DNA of 64,000 bases from Solen grandis (lineage: Eukaryota > Mollusca > Bivalvia > Adapedonta > Solenidae): assembly GCA_021229015.1 (NCBI GenBank), contig CM037795.1, positions 11,832,656 to 11,896,655 on the forward strand, in the 5' to 3' direction. A model generated the notes under the pieces. The model was given only the letters and a program-made list of their open reading frames with translations. It made no database searches and had not been told where the DNA came from. Position 1 is the stretch's first letter. The number at the start of each line of letters is the position of its first letter. A program made the position numbers and the translations under genes. Shown here one piece after another: positions 22,610 through 34,199 of this stretch.

Positions 22610-22652
22610 TCCCCCCCCCCTCTCTCTCTCTCTTTCTCGCTTTCTCTCTCTC
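22610..22652. repeat. Pyrimidine tract / (CT)n microsatellite
   Basis: A C-run followed by imperfect CT repeats, immediately left of the tRNA-like element at 22655. Confidence 0.85.
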
Positions 22653-22654
22653 TT

Positions 22655-22800
22655 GCCTTCCGTTGCCGAGCGGTCATTGACTTACACTTACGAGTATTTA
22701 GCCTCGACGTCATTGGTTCGAATCCTGGTCGGCGCACTTCAAGTTGGCTATCCTTGCGATAGTAAGTTGGTTCGAATTGAGTTCAGATTTCATAATCATT
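22655..22800 (+). repeat. tRNA-derived SINE-like fragment
   Basis: GTTGCCGAGCGGTC at 22662-22675 is an A box and GGTTCGAATCC at 22715-22725 is a B box, spaced as in a Leu/Ser-type tRNA. The downstream body includes CCTTGCGATAGTAAGTTGG and differs from the SINE family at 19462, 25463 and 28846, so this is a second tRNA-derived family or a diverged head. The 3' end is uncertain. Confidence 0.55.
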
Positions 22801-23629
22801 TACCTAGCCAAAAGCAGATTAATCATATCTGAGTTAATCTAAACGGGAATTTAGCGCTTTATGTGTTTTGTATCACGACTAACTTAAAATTGAGTATGAC
22901 TTATACTCAATCAATCAGAATATAAATCAATAATTGTGAAAATGGGGCCCGGGTTTTCTGTTTTTGAAATGAAATCATTTGTCTCCCTTCGCATGAAAAG
23001 AGATTGACGACGCAATATGACAGAAAACTCTTCGAAATGACGTAAAATTACAAACTTACACGCAATTAATTGTCTGGAATGGTATAAGACTATGAAATAA
23101 GACTTAAGTTAAAATTGTTTCAAAGAATTGCCATTATATGTCTGATTATCATATTTGATTCCCTTTTCAAATTATAAAGTTTATTCATTCCACTATCAAA
23201 TAATCCATAATCCCTTAAGGACGCACACACACACACATTTTGAAATTTAGTATCTTATGATTTTCAATTTTGTATGAGCTAAATTTCATTATTTTTTTTA
23301 AAAAATTGCAAAACTTTTTATTCCAAACCAAGATTTCATCCATACTGGTAAAAACTTTTCTTTATTGAAGAATGCTACATTTCCTCTAGCTTAATTGAAT
23401 AAGATGGTAATATTCTTGAGGTATGGAGTCTTAAAGGTGACATTTCGCTTTGCGGCACATTATTTTTATTACCGAAACTTCCTTAAAAATAACACGATGT
23501 AACCTTTGTGTATTTTAAAATCGGAATACTTTTTCCGAAATTATATGAAATCCTATTTCGATGTTTCCACTTCTTTTTCATTTCCTTTATCAATGGAAAT
23601 ATATATATATATATTTTTCACAGTAACTT

Positions 23630-23664
<35 letters not shown>

Positions 23665-25020
23665 AAATAAACATATTGTATACATAAATAAGTCACTTTT
23701 TCTGATAAACAAAAAATAGATACACAAGTAGACAGACAGTTATTATATCAACGAACTAATCGGTAACGATGTTCATAAAAAGTAATATAATCCATGCAAA
23801 CTGCCATGTACATGGAAGTTATATATCTAAAGCCAAGATATAAAGAAAGAAAGAACTAAAAAATAAGATCAGAGATTCCAGAGTTCCCATTTTCAACACC
23901 AAAATTTGCATGAAAGTACGTTTCATCTCCAGGATTTAGTCTGAACGCGTTTTAACGGTTACTGACGGCGCTCTGGTATGTTTTTCTACACGTCATTGTG
24001 GACACAGCCAGATAGAACTGTGTAACAGGGGATCTGAAATGGCTATCTACTGACTTCCAATAACTTTGCAATTGCTGTACTTATAAGAGACAATTGGTAC
24101 TTGAAGTGTTGGAACTCGACACACTGTCTCAAAACCAACGTGTTCATCCGTATAAACGATGGTTTCCTTGAAAACCGATAGCCCTGTACAAAACTTGAAT
24201 TTGAAATCTGCCAGACATATTTCGAAATCGGAATACGATTAAACATTGAAAGCAAACAGGCACTAGGAAACAAAGTAAAGTGTCTAAAAGTAACACATGT
24301 CCTCAGGGGTTTTGGCATGTTTCATCTTAAGTTTTATTTTTTGCAATATTTCAACATTTTCTGCGGCTTACTTTAGGTGACGTCAAGGCGTTGGAATAAA
24401 GATAAAGCCGTGTATGTTTTCTTGTTACTGGTTTGAATACACAAAGGGGTGATACACTAAAAGGCTGTATGCAATTATTTTGTTTCTTTTTATTTCTTAA
24501 AAATATCTTTCGCGTCAAAGTTTGTCGTTGGGTGAATATGGCTTAGAAATCAGACATTTAGTTAGCACATTAAACGAAGGCCGTCCTAAATGTTTTGTAT
24601 CACTGCATTTTTCCCCATTTAATAGAAGCAACAAAAATAAAAAAAAGAAATGTAGCAAAACAAAATAAAGCTTATTCGGGTGTATCTAGCTTGCAAAAAT
24701 CAATGAAAAAATCCGCCCGATAGCATTTGAGATTTACATGCGTTGACAGATTTTAAACAAACAATGAATACCACATTCTTTACTAAGTTGTTTACACATA
24801 CCTATAGATAAGATAAGATAAGGCAGATCATAAGTTAATGACATTTACTAGGTTCAATAGATACTGTTTGATGCTGATACGGCTATAAGTTCATGTAACG
24901 ATGCCGGTTTTGCAGACCATGTTCAACTCGCCTAATGAAATAGGGATTAATTGGCCTGCTATGGTTTTGTTGTTTGCCTCTCTTTAAAATGCCTAGCGCA
25001 GAAAACAGAGAGCTGCATTT
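22801..25020. other. Non-coding stretch with microsatellites
   Basis: (AC)n near 23225-23238, (AT)n at about 23599-23615, and a compound (CT)n(AC)n at about 23629-23664. No coding region is supported; the 91-codon minus frame at 24043-24318 has no recognisable motif. Confidence 0.5.
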
Positions 25021-25024
25021 GTGT

Positions 25025-25095
25025 CGTTTTAAAGGCCAAGTATTCTCCCAAAAGCAGTATATTCTCTTTGGATAGAATAGCAAAATGTGTGCTAT
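25025..25095 (+). repeat. Dispersed repeat R1, copy 2, left block
   Basis: TAAAGGCCAAGTATTCTCCC through GAATAGCAAAATGTGTGCTA is a diverged copy of 16253-16317. The rest of this copy appears displaced to 25985-26130 and 26610-26655, with the tandem duplication and a SINE lying between. Confidence 0.5.
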
Positions 25096-25212
25096 AACAT
25101 AATTGTAACAAGGTCTGAGTAGTTTTCTATAGAAAAGTATCAATGTTTAATTTTGATACCTCATAATTTTAAATGGGCAGAGTTGCCATACAATAACTGA
25201 TGAAAAACCAAG

Positions 25213-25284
25213 CAGTTATCCAGATAACCGCACAGTAATGGCGGACCATACAGTTATCCAGATAACCGCACAGTAATGGCGGAC
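25213..25284. repeat. Two-copy tandem duplication, 38-bp unit (ATGGCGGAC)
   Basis: Units start at 25213 and 25251 with CAGTTATCCAGATAACCGCA followed by CAGTAATGGCGGAC. The first 34 bp of each are identical. Each unit contains the near-palindrome GTTATCCAGATAAC. Confidence 0.85.
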
Positions 25285-25462
25285 ACTCGGTTTTATAATG
25301 GCGGCACGAGTGAGTGGAATACAAATGAACCCTTTCCTCCGCTTGCCCTTTTTTAAAGTCTTAACGTTATTTCTACAATTAGACAACAACAAAAAAATAA
25401 ACGTATAAAAGTGAAGTAGAAATTAGCAGTGTAGCCAAAGGACATGGTACATAAGCTCATTA

Positions 25463-25716
25463 GGGGCCGCCGTGACCGAGCGGTTACAGTCGTGGACTAC
25501 AAATCTCTCAGCCCCTCACCGCTGTGGGTTCGAAACCCGGTAGGGACTTCGGATTTTTCATGTGAGGAAGCCTTCCAGCTGGCTTGCGGTAGGTCGGTGG
25601 TTCTACCCGGATACCTCTGTGTACTCGGGGTCTTCCTCCACCTGTAATTAGCTGGACGTCGCTATATGATTGAAATACTATCGCAGCGACATTAAACCCC
25701 CAATACACTTCACTAC
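25463..25716 (+). repeat. tRNA-derived SINE, full length (copy 2)
   Basis: The head is GGGGCCGCCGTGACCGAGCG, the B box GGGTTCGAAACCC, and the body contains TTAGCTGGACGTCGCTATAT and ends CGACATTAAACCCCCAATAC. Perfect 13-bp duplications ACATAAGCTCATT lie at 25449-25461 and 25717-25729. The B box carries a substitution relative to copies 1 and 3. Confidence 0.9.
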
Positions 25717-25984
25717 ACATAAGCTCATTTATATTACACTGTCACAACTTGTATGTTTTGCCTCAATTCGGAGGAGAAAAAAGTGTTTTCCTTCATAATT
25801 TTTGTATGGGAAAAAGCGCATGCGAAGCGGAAAATGGTGCTCTGTACATAGATGTTACTGATTCCTTTGTCAAATGTGCAAGATTTCAAAACATTCAGAG
25901 TTCGCGCATTCATGTATAGTATGCATGTTAATTAAGCTCATCTCGCGAAGCCATGCAACATATATTACTTATTTTTGAAGAAAT

Positions 25985-26655
25985 GCAATCTGTACATAAT
26001 TGTTGACAATAACACTACTTCAATAAATAAACAAGAAATAATCTTTAACTAAAGATCATTCAATAATCAAAAAAATATATCCGATTTACATATTCCGCAT
26101 ATCTTCGTCAATTTTCTGACATTTTCCACAGATCTTCCGTCAAATCCTAAAGCAGTTACTTCCCCTGGTTAAAATAGTTAACCACTACCACAACAAGGTG
26201 GCTTGACGAATTTCTTTTTATGACTTTTGATATTAGTAAAATGTATCAAATAAGGTTTATTTTAGGTAATTCATATGAACAAATGTATTAATAATAAGAT
26301 ATAAAACCAAAAAGAATATTTGATGAAAATAGTAGGACTATGACGTCCAAACTGCAGACGACCTTCACTTTGTCAAACATAAAGTCAAACGGTAATCGGC
26401 TATTAAACAGAATATTTCAGTGACAATGGTCAAATCTTTATAATCGTGGATATTGAATAGCCTTTTTCTATCCAAGCAGCAAAATCAGTTTTCACCGACT
26501 TTCTTCTTAGGAGTTTTGGAAAACATAGCAACGGATCGCCATGTTTTGATCATATGGTTTCACTATCGCCACGTGGTTTTATTTAAAGAAGTGCAGTGTA
26601 ACGTTATCTCACTGAGGAGGGTGAACTTCCGTATGTGTCCGGTAACGAATCGCGT
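25985..26655 (+). repeat. Dispersed repeat R1, copy 2, right blocks
   Basis: ATGCAATCTGTACA at 25983, CATATTCCGCATATCTTCGT at about 26091-26110 and CCGGTAACGAATCGCG near 26639 occur in the same order as in 16250-16490, with extra sequence between. A 141-codon frame at 26453-26878 overlaps the last block and is not considered a gene. Confidence 0.45.
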
Positions 26656-26878
26656 GTACAAAAATAAAATAAAACAAGAAAACTGTGATACTAAGTATCA
26701 CAGCGGCCCTTCGAACTTAGTGTACGAGAACTTTTCTGACATGTTTTTAGCATTTGTGTTGCAATACTTAAATTTAACGTTTGAAAGAAATAGATTTATG
26801 TTTGAAGGTAAATTTAAAGATAATTTGAAATCATTGCTTTTCATGGTATGCAATTCTAAATTGTTTTGTAAAATTTAA

Positions 26879-27071
26879 GATTTTTCCAATTATTATAGCA
26901 AGAATTGAAGTATTACAATGCAATTGTTATATGAAGTTTTCTAAATAAGGTTATTATTCTGTAGGTGGCTATAACATGAAATAAATTTTGTCAAATTTTT
27001 AAGTATGTTTTATTTTCACATGTTTATTTCTAAAGTAATGATGACTCACATTGTTAAGAATGTAAACTGTG
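26879..27071. other. AT-rich non-coding sequence next to assembly gap
   Basis: No coding or repeat feature recognised. Confidence 0.4.
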
Positions 27072-27171
27072 NNNNNNNNNNNNNNNNNNNNNNNNNNNNN
27101 NNNNNNNNNNNNNNNNNNNNNNNNNNNNNNNNNNNNNNNNNNNNNNNNNNNNNNNNNNNNNNNNNNNNNNN
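27072..27171. other. Assembly gap (100 N)
   Basis: Exactly 100 unknown bases, the conventional length for a scaffold gap of unknown size. Order and distance across it are uncertain. Confidence 0.99.
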
Positions 27172-27600
27172 GGCGCCATCGGATCACCCAAAGTATGATT
27201 TTCTAAAAAAAAACCCATTGGTTCCCATTCAAGCTAGGATCATGTTCAAAGCCCATAATTGGTCTTTCGTGTCATCAATGGAAACTGCACCAGTTACCTG
27301 CGAGGATGTTTGTCCGCAAGTGGCCGCTATAGACTTAGGCACAAAGTGACAATAACTTTGTTATTCCTACTCGGCGAACAAAGATGGCAGACAGATCTTT
27401 AACTGTTGTTGGTCCTAAGTGGTGGAACAATCTACCAAGTGACTTAAAAATCATTAACAATGAGGCCTCTTTTAGATCAAAACTTAAAACTCATTTGTTT
27501 GGCCTATTTTACCAATAACTGCTGGGCATTAGAGACTGTAAAGCGCAATAGAATATTATATAATTTTTGCGCTATATAAGTAACATGTATTTGTATATTT
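27172..27600 (+). pseudogene. LINE 3' end (CR1/L2-like), protein end and 3' tail
   Basis: Across several frames the sequence contains pieces matching the same protein region as the LINE at 15390-15997 (a PIQARIMFKAHNW piece), then RRTKMADRSLTVVGPKWWNN followed by LPSDLK and FRSKLKTHLFGL, the standard C-terminus. The 3' untranslated part has GTAAAGCGCAATAG and TTTTGCGCTATATAAGTAA, a small hairpin typical of CR1/L2 LINE tails, and then a short ATTTGTAT-type repeat. It is 5'-truncated, at or before the assembly gap. Confidence 0.75.
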
Positions 27601-29160
27601 GTATTTATTTGAGATGTTAACCGAAAAAACAACGCAAGCATCCAATTTAATCTTAAATGTAAAACTAAGGACAATACAATGTACACTAATCCATTGTTTC
27701 ACAGTTGCTATATTGAATGATGCAAACTCAATTTTCTTTTAGTAATGTACAATTTATCTCTAAAATTAAAAACATTTGTGATTGGAAAAATGTGGGGTGT
27801 GTATATATATATTCAGCTCACATTCGTAATATACACATTTAATTTCATTTTTTATACATATATTAATAACTCACGCTAAACATTAAAATATGAACAAATT
27901 TATTTGGTTTAAGGATTTTATTATAAGCGATGTAATTCAGTCTTGCAAGATTGCACAAAACCTAAAAATGGGGTGGGCTTATTTCAAACCAATTTATGTG
28001 GTGTTACATATTTAATATACATTTTTATATATATACGCCACATAAATAGGTCTTATTTAGTATTGCATTTAAATCGATTTTCTTATTAAATTATGCTCAA
28101 ATCATTTTCCAAAAAAATTATTTGTCTTATTTAGTATTGTATTTAAAAGAAACCATATTCTTGCAAAGTCAACACAATAATAAATATTTTCCGAGTTGTT
28201 TACCGAAAGAAAAACATGCAATCTTCCAATTTAATTTAAATTTCTGCAAAAACGCAAGACCATAAAATTTACACTATTCCATTTTTTTCACGGTTGCTAT
28301 ATTGAATGATGCACACTCAACTTGCACAAAGTGATGTACAAGTATCTCTAATATTAAAACATTTGTGAGGTGAAAAATGTGGGGCGTATATATATTTTAA
28401 CTCACATTCGTATATCCAAATTTAATTTCAGTATTTAGACAAACATAAACATTTCACACTAAACATTAAAATGTGAACAAATTTATTTGGTGTAAGGAAT
28501 TTATTATGAGCGATGTAATTCAGTCTTGTAAGATTGCACAATACCTAAAAATGGGGTGGACTTATATCAAACTGGCTTTATGTGGTGTTATATATTTAAT
28601 ATATTTACGCCACATGAATAGGTCATATTTAGTATTGCATTTAAATCGGTTTTCTTAAGAAATAATGCTCAAATCATTTTCCAAAAATCTTTATCTATCT
28701 AATTTAGTATTGTATTTAAAAGAAACTTTTTTCTTGCAAAGTCAACTTTACTTCTCAAAAAAAAACAAAAAATGTACACTAATTCCATTTTTTTCACGGT
28801 TGCAATATTGAATGATGCACCCTCAACTTGCAGTAAGTAATGTACGGGGCCGCCGTGGCCGAGCGGTTACAGTCGTGGACTATAAATCTCTCAGCCCCTC
28901 ACTGCTGTGGGTTCGAATCCCGGTAGGGACTTCGGATTTTTCATGTGAGGAACCCTTCCAGCTGGCTTGCGGTAGGTCGGTGGTTCTTCTTGGGTACCTC
29001 TGTGTACTCGGGGTCTTCCTCCACCTGTAATTAGCTGGACGTCGCTATATGATTGAAATACTATTGCAGCGACGGTAAACCTAAATACAACAACAACATA
29101 AGTAATGTACAATTATCTCTAATATTAAAAACATTTGTGACCTGAAAATGTGGGGCGTAT
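27601..29160. repeat. Three-copy imperfect tandem repeat (~500-590 bp unit)
   Basis: The landmark TTGAATGATGCA recurs near 27713, 28302 and 28808. ATGAACAAATTTATTTGG / TGTAATTCAGTCTTG occurs near 27890-27945 and 28473-28530. AATGTGGGG followed by GTATA occurs near 27790, 28377 and 29147. Copies 1 and 2 are nearly complete. Copy 3 is partial and carries the SINE at 28846-29098. The array lies directly after the LINE tail and encodes nothing recognisable. Confidence 0.8.
28846..29098 (+). repeat. tRNA-derived SINE, full length (copy 3), nested
   Basis: A box GTGGCCGAGCGGTTACAG, B box GGGTTCGAATCCC, body TTAGCTGGACGTCGCTATAT and tail ACAACAACA. Perfect 12-bp duplications TAAGTAATGTAC lie at 28834-28845 and 29099-29110. 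It inserted into the third unit of the tandem repeat, so it is younger than that array. Confidence 0.92.
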
Positions 29161-29345
29161 ACAGTAGTGCTATCGTATGAGTTGTCAAAAAATACGATTG
29201 ATATACGATTGAAATACGAACGATATACGATCTACGATTCACCTGTGCAATTCAATACGTTACACTGCGATGCGTTCTTAATTTGATACCATACGATATG
29301 CGATCCACGATCTGCGATTCACGTTATGCGATACACGGTAAGCAC
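29160..29345. repeat. Cryptic repeat of ATACGAT / TGCGAT words
   Basis: The words ATACGAT, ATACGAA, CTACGATTCAC, ATGCGAT and CTGCGATTCAC recur irregularly, far more CpG-rich than neighbouring sequence. It looks like a degraded short-period repeat of 8-11 bp, not a coding region. Confidence 0.55.
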
Positions 29346-29685
29346 GGTTTACATGACATTATTATAATATCTGTAATCTTAATTTGACTACAGATTCAGC
29401 AATATGCAAAACCATAATGTTGTTAACAATATTTACCGTCACGTATAACTGGTTAACCGTGTGTTCATCTGAAATAAACGACCGAAATAAACATAGCGAG
29501 CTACAGGAAATGGGGAAACACTAAATATCCGTCCCCCTGAAAACGCGACTGACTCTGTCGTCACACTTTGTAGAGAAGACCATCGTTTAGCACATGTAAT
29601 GAGAGAGCGATTTTTTTAAAATGAAAATGATTTATAAATATATTTTTTGTTTAGTTATCATAAGGACAGCAATCGCAATAAAAAC

Positions 29686-30690
29686 TAGATTTCGTTTGCA
29701 CGGCAAACGATAGGACTTTCTGCAAACCGTTTAAAAGTCAATCAAACTGAAAATTATTAATACGGAATACGCAGAAAATATTAGGTATCTAGAGTGTAAC
29801 CTATACATTCTTTGAAAATTTTCGAAAAATTCATCAATCTATAATATTTCCATCGCTTACAAACTTTTTGACCTTCCAGCTGGCTTGCGGTAGGTCGATG
29901 GTTCTACCCAGGTACCTCTGTGTACTCGGGGTCTTCCTCCACCTGTAATTAGCTGGACATCGCTATATGATTGAAATACTATCGCAGCGACGGTAAACCC
30001 CAATACAACAACAACAACAACAAACTTTTTGATCCGACGCCTATTCTGAAGTCATATGGATGTGAATATAATTGCATATGAAAACTCAGCATATTTAATA
30101 TATGCCCTAAGATTTTTGTAGTTCTGGACCATTTGGATCACACTGAATTTATTGCAATAGAAATGAAAACATATAATAACCCCATGATGTCAAATGACGT
30201 CCGTCCTGTGAAAATCGGAAGAAAACCTTAAAAATTACAATATGTGTGAATTTCAGCTTTTTATCTCATATGGAGTACTCAATCTGATTAAAGTCATCTC
30301 CTATATAAACACTACGCTACATAAGATCGTAGGAAGATTGTGTTATTTAGTCAGATTGTACTAAATTTAATTTCGAGGTCACATTTTTTAAACTTGGTTT
30401 CACCACAGAACCTTGGTCTTTTCAATATTTTGGAAACGAAAGTAAGGATGCACTACAAAATCCTAACTTATACCTTCTGTGAATTTACTAGAAAATCCAT
30501 TCAAAAATAAATTCTGCAGAGCGCATAAAAACGTTTTAACCAACGTCAAATCTAGCGTCTATGATGTCATATGATGTGCTCTGAATTTGAAAATCATTGC
30601 ATTCAAAAGACATGGTCTGAAATATTTGCCATACAATTTTCACTGTTCTGGGCCATTGCCAATTACATTTTCCGAACATGTTTAAAACTA
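29686..30690. mobile_element. Old lone copy of the hairpin-CTAG (Helitron-like) element
   Basis: CTAG at about 29686 is followed by a perfect 8-bp hairpin TCGTTTGC-ACG-GCAAACGA and then TAGGACTTTCTGC. This is the same layout as the segment ends in the right-hand array but with a different stem sequence. The interior aligns loosely with C-type array units: a CTATACATTCTTTGAAAATT block, CTTACAAACTTTTTGA, ATGTCAAATGACGTCCGTC near 30187, TTCTGTGAATTTACTAGAAA and TATGATGTCATATGATGTGC near 30560. It is interrupted by a SINE fragment (29872-30019). The right end is not defined. Confidence 0.6.
29872..30019 (+). repeat. 5'-truncated SINE (copy 4) with target duplication
   Basis: Starts inside the body at CCTTCCAGCTGGCTTGCGGT, lacks the whole tRNA head, and ends with the family's (AAC)n tail. 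Perfect 13-bp duplications ACAAACTTTTTGA at 29859-29871 and 30020-30032 show that it inserted already truncated, by target-primed reverse transcription. Confidence 0.9.
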
Positions 30691-31119
30691 TGTAAAAGTG
30701 AAAGTAGGCTATTTTCTATTTTCCAAAAATGCTAAACTTACAGTGTAGCAAAACCATGTGACCAGAACATCACTAAAGGCATAAAAACCAAGACAAAACT
30801 GCCAACTTTTGTCTCCGCTTCAACATAGAAAAGTACCCTTAAGTAGTATAGGTTAGTTCATAGTTGCTTTAAACTACAGAATATACCCAGTCAGCAGAAG
30901 TTATCAGGCCAATATAGCACTGATATCGGCACCTATGTCTGCACTGTGGGTGATTAATACCCCTGCAAAATGCTTTGATACAGGAGAAGCCAGACTCCAG
31001 GCGGAGCATAGATAAGCACTTGAATACATAGTATATTATATATGATAGCAATCAATAAGTAAATAAAGTCATTTTTTTAAAGTGAAAAGAGAATCAGTTA
31101 TGGTTATTTGGCACAGTCG
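30691..31119. other. Unassigned non-coding stretch
   Basis: Possibly the remainder of the old Helitron-like copy. No gene or clear repeat was recognised. Confidence 0.35.
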
Positions 31120-31745
31120 TATAAAAGTGTAGTCACAGTTGTTAGACATTGCACTTCTCCTAGTCGCCATCTGTTTATATTTTAAGTTTCAAGTAAATAC
31201 CATGTATAATATTCAAGTTAATGTCGAGACAAGAAAACAAAGCTATTTAACAAAGGGAGATAATTAAAAAATGGGACCAGGTAGAGATACAGTTCTTGGA
31301 CACTGCACTTTTCCTAGTTGCCATCAGATTCTGGTTACATTTTAAATTTCAAGTCAATACATTGTATAATATTTGAGCAATGTTCCGGACAAGAAAAACA
31401 AAATTAACCAAAGGGAGATAATGCAAAAATGAAACCAGGGCAATAATTCTGCGATCCTTGAGACAACTCAAGTGAAATTTATGGCATGCACCTATCCACC
31501 TGATTGTCAATTCACACACAACATTTGAATCGAGTTGGTTAAGAAATGTAGTTCGCGTCACAAGATATTTAAAGTCAAATCAGGGACAATAACTCCGTAA
31601 TCCTCGTGGGAACGAAGTGAATTTTGCGTCTTGTACATCTACTGCTAATGAAGAACATTTTTTGCAAAGTATTAGATGAATAAGACTGAAATTGAAAGAG
31701 GAATTCACTGGACAAGACATTTCAAGTTGATTCAGGGGCAATAAT
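31120..31745 (+). repeat. Degenerate ~155-bp tandem repeat
   Basis: CAGTTGTTAGACATTGCACT (31136) and CAGTTCTTGGACACTGCACT (31290) begin two units about 154 bp apart. Both continue with CCTAGT(C/T)GCCATC, a TTTCAAGT(A/C)AATAC block, GTATAATATT, and AACAAAGGGAGATAAT or a close variant. Weaker echoes (ATCCTTGAGACAACTCAAGT, CAGGGACAATAACTCCGTAA, CAGGGGCAATAAT) follow to about 31745. From memory, this wording is common in bivalve DNA and resembles core repeats of pearl/CvA-type Helitron-like elements. Confidence 0.6.
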
Positions 31746-34199
31746 ATCAAAAAGCAATTAAAATAAGATTACTCAAATATCCAAAATATTAAAGCGTACT
31801 GGTACGCAACATTTTGAAACCGAGTGATGTTTACAAATACTCGTATATGTTTGACTGGTTACTTGCGAATCCGCAAAATAGTCTTCAAACGATTTCCGGT
31901 AATTTCCTACTTTGGGTTTCATTAAATTAAAACATAAATCCAGTCCGTCTTATTTGTTCATCTGACACTTTTCTATTTGTTTGCTCTTTTCTATTTGTTT
32001 GCTTCAAATATGGTTACATAAGGCAGGAAGAAACGGGTAAACGTTTAAAAAAAACACTGAGTAGATACCTATCACTTCAAACCAAACATCAGGCATTTGT
32101 GTCGCAATAATTGATGATCTGGAAGTTGAGAGATAGTCGATAGCATCCAATTCCATGTTAACCAGTAAATAATTTGTTTTAATTCAATGGTTAAAGTGCT
32201 AAATCTTTGGATCAGGAAGATCAAATATGATTGAATGTTTTTGTTTTGTTTAATTGTTGAGGAGCTAATGATAAATCCTGCATATGATAATTGTTAAACT
32301 GACATTGTTGCATACAAGGACAGCAGGCGCATATACCAGTAAGAACATATACTGTTAATTCAATTCCAAAAATAAGTTGATGAAAAAAAAAGCAATTGAC
32401 TTAATTTTGATGGAGTAACCATATTTTCATTACTCAATTAAAATTGTGAAAACCCAATTCCTTGAAAAATTGATGAGTAAATACCCAATTGACCTCAAAC
32501 CTTATCTAAAGCCCTGTTCTGATAAATATTTATGCCAAGTATCAGGTGAAATGGCTGAAAGTACCGGACAAGATTTTGCTTAAATACTGCATGACCGACT
32601 GACCAACCATCCGACCAACAGGCTGATTCTCTTCCATTTGTGCTGGTATACAGGGGTTTTCATTTCAAAACAAAAATAAATCAATAAAAACCTAGTATCA
32701 TATTAATTAATATAAAATCTTAAGGTTTTTAGAACAGGATTGCTTGCAAAACTGTTCTAAGGAAGCACACATTTTGGAATTGACAACAGTTCGGGGCTAT
32801 ATAACCGACAATATATAAATTGTAGGTTTGTGTCCCAGTCGTTTTTTCTCCCTTTTGTTTTTTTACAGCTATTTGTTGTTGTTTTTTTGTTTTGTTTTTA
32901 ATTTCTTTTGCAATATTAAGCATACATATTTTTGCCATAATGAAAATCAGTAATTCAAGTATATGTGTGCTTAAATATATAAAACACTAAGTTACATGTA
33001 AATCAGATCTCTCTCGAGGACGCACACATTAAAAATTAAAATTATGTGCATCTCCTCGGTCGCATGCATATTTCATACGTTGAAACTCAAATTATCATGG
33101 TTAATGATTTGTCTTCACCGTTTACTCAGTTCAACTTCATCATGGTTTCATAATGGGTTTTCCCCATGCGCTTGCGACTAGCCTGTTGATGTGCAACATG
33201 CTTTTATTTGAAGACATATCATAATCCCTACTGGGACCCATGTTTACATGCACTGAAATACACACGCGTGTGTATATATTCTCCAAATACATGATTGAAA
33301 TCCTTTGCTATTATATAATCTTAACGGAGCTGTATTTTTATAGAGATTTGACTGTTTCGTTACATTTTGGAGTATACTTAGTTCATGTAAATTTTAACAC
33401 CAATGAACTAGCAGTATACTTGGACATTTGTTAAGAAAAGAAGACCTGTAATTTGATGGTCGTCGCATTACGACAGAATATGTTCAAAAACAAAAACTAC
33501 AAGATGAAAAAAAGAAAGAGCAATGCTGTTTTGGGTTAAAATAAAAATTATTTCAACCATTCTACATCCGTTCAGCATTTTTTCCCTTATTTTTGATTTA
33601 CCACAGGCATATAAGAAATCAGTGCATTCAGGTTTTGAAATAATGTAATGCCAAGGCATTACTAATTTTACTTATCTTGAGTTGGCTCTATGGATTGATG
33701 ATTTTGCAGCTTTCTCTGACAAATCACATAAATTTTGACAGTTGACTGACTTATTTGCCAGCTCAAATAAAATAATGCATTACGCCAGGATCATTCTCTC
33801 TCCGTGTCACATCGATGTTAACAATCCATTTGTGTAATGTCTGTATTTAGATATTCAGAGTGGTTTAGATGTCATTTCCAGCTTGATACACTTTTACAAG
33901 TTATAATTAAGGTTTATGCCAAGTAAATCCGTTTGAATATTGGTAGAATATCGTATTTTTAAAAGTTTAAATCTGCGCACAACTGTTTCCACGAAGGTGA
34001 CCATTTTGTTTGTTGTTTGGTGCTTGGTTGCTCTGTGTATTGTACTGTACTAGACTATATTGATAAAAAATAGAATTGACACACCATTAAATTATTGTCA
34101 ACACTTGTTTAGCTAATAATATCAATATGATATTAGTGAAAAGTTTATTTTGCAATTTATATGACTAATACATATCTGTAAACTTACATTTTCCTAAAA
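31746..34199. other. Long non-coding stretch, no gene recognised
   Basis: AT-rich, with several A- and T-runs (for example near 32840-32900). No repeat or coding family could be recognised with confidence. Confidence 0.4.

Noticed and set aside
24043..24318. 91-codon minus-strand ORF
   Set aside because: No recognisable domain; cysteines are not in zinc-finger spacing.
26453..26878. 141-codon plus-strand ORF
   Set aside because: No recognisable motif, AT-driven composition, and it overlaps a block of the dispersed repeat R1.
27005..27349. ORF spanning the N gap
   Set aside because: It reads through 100 unknown bases; only the LINE-like part after the gap is interpretable.
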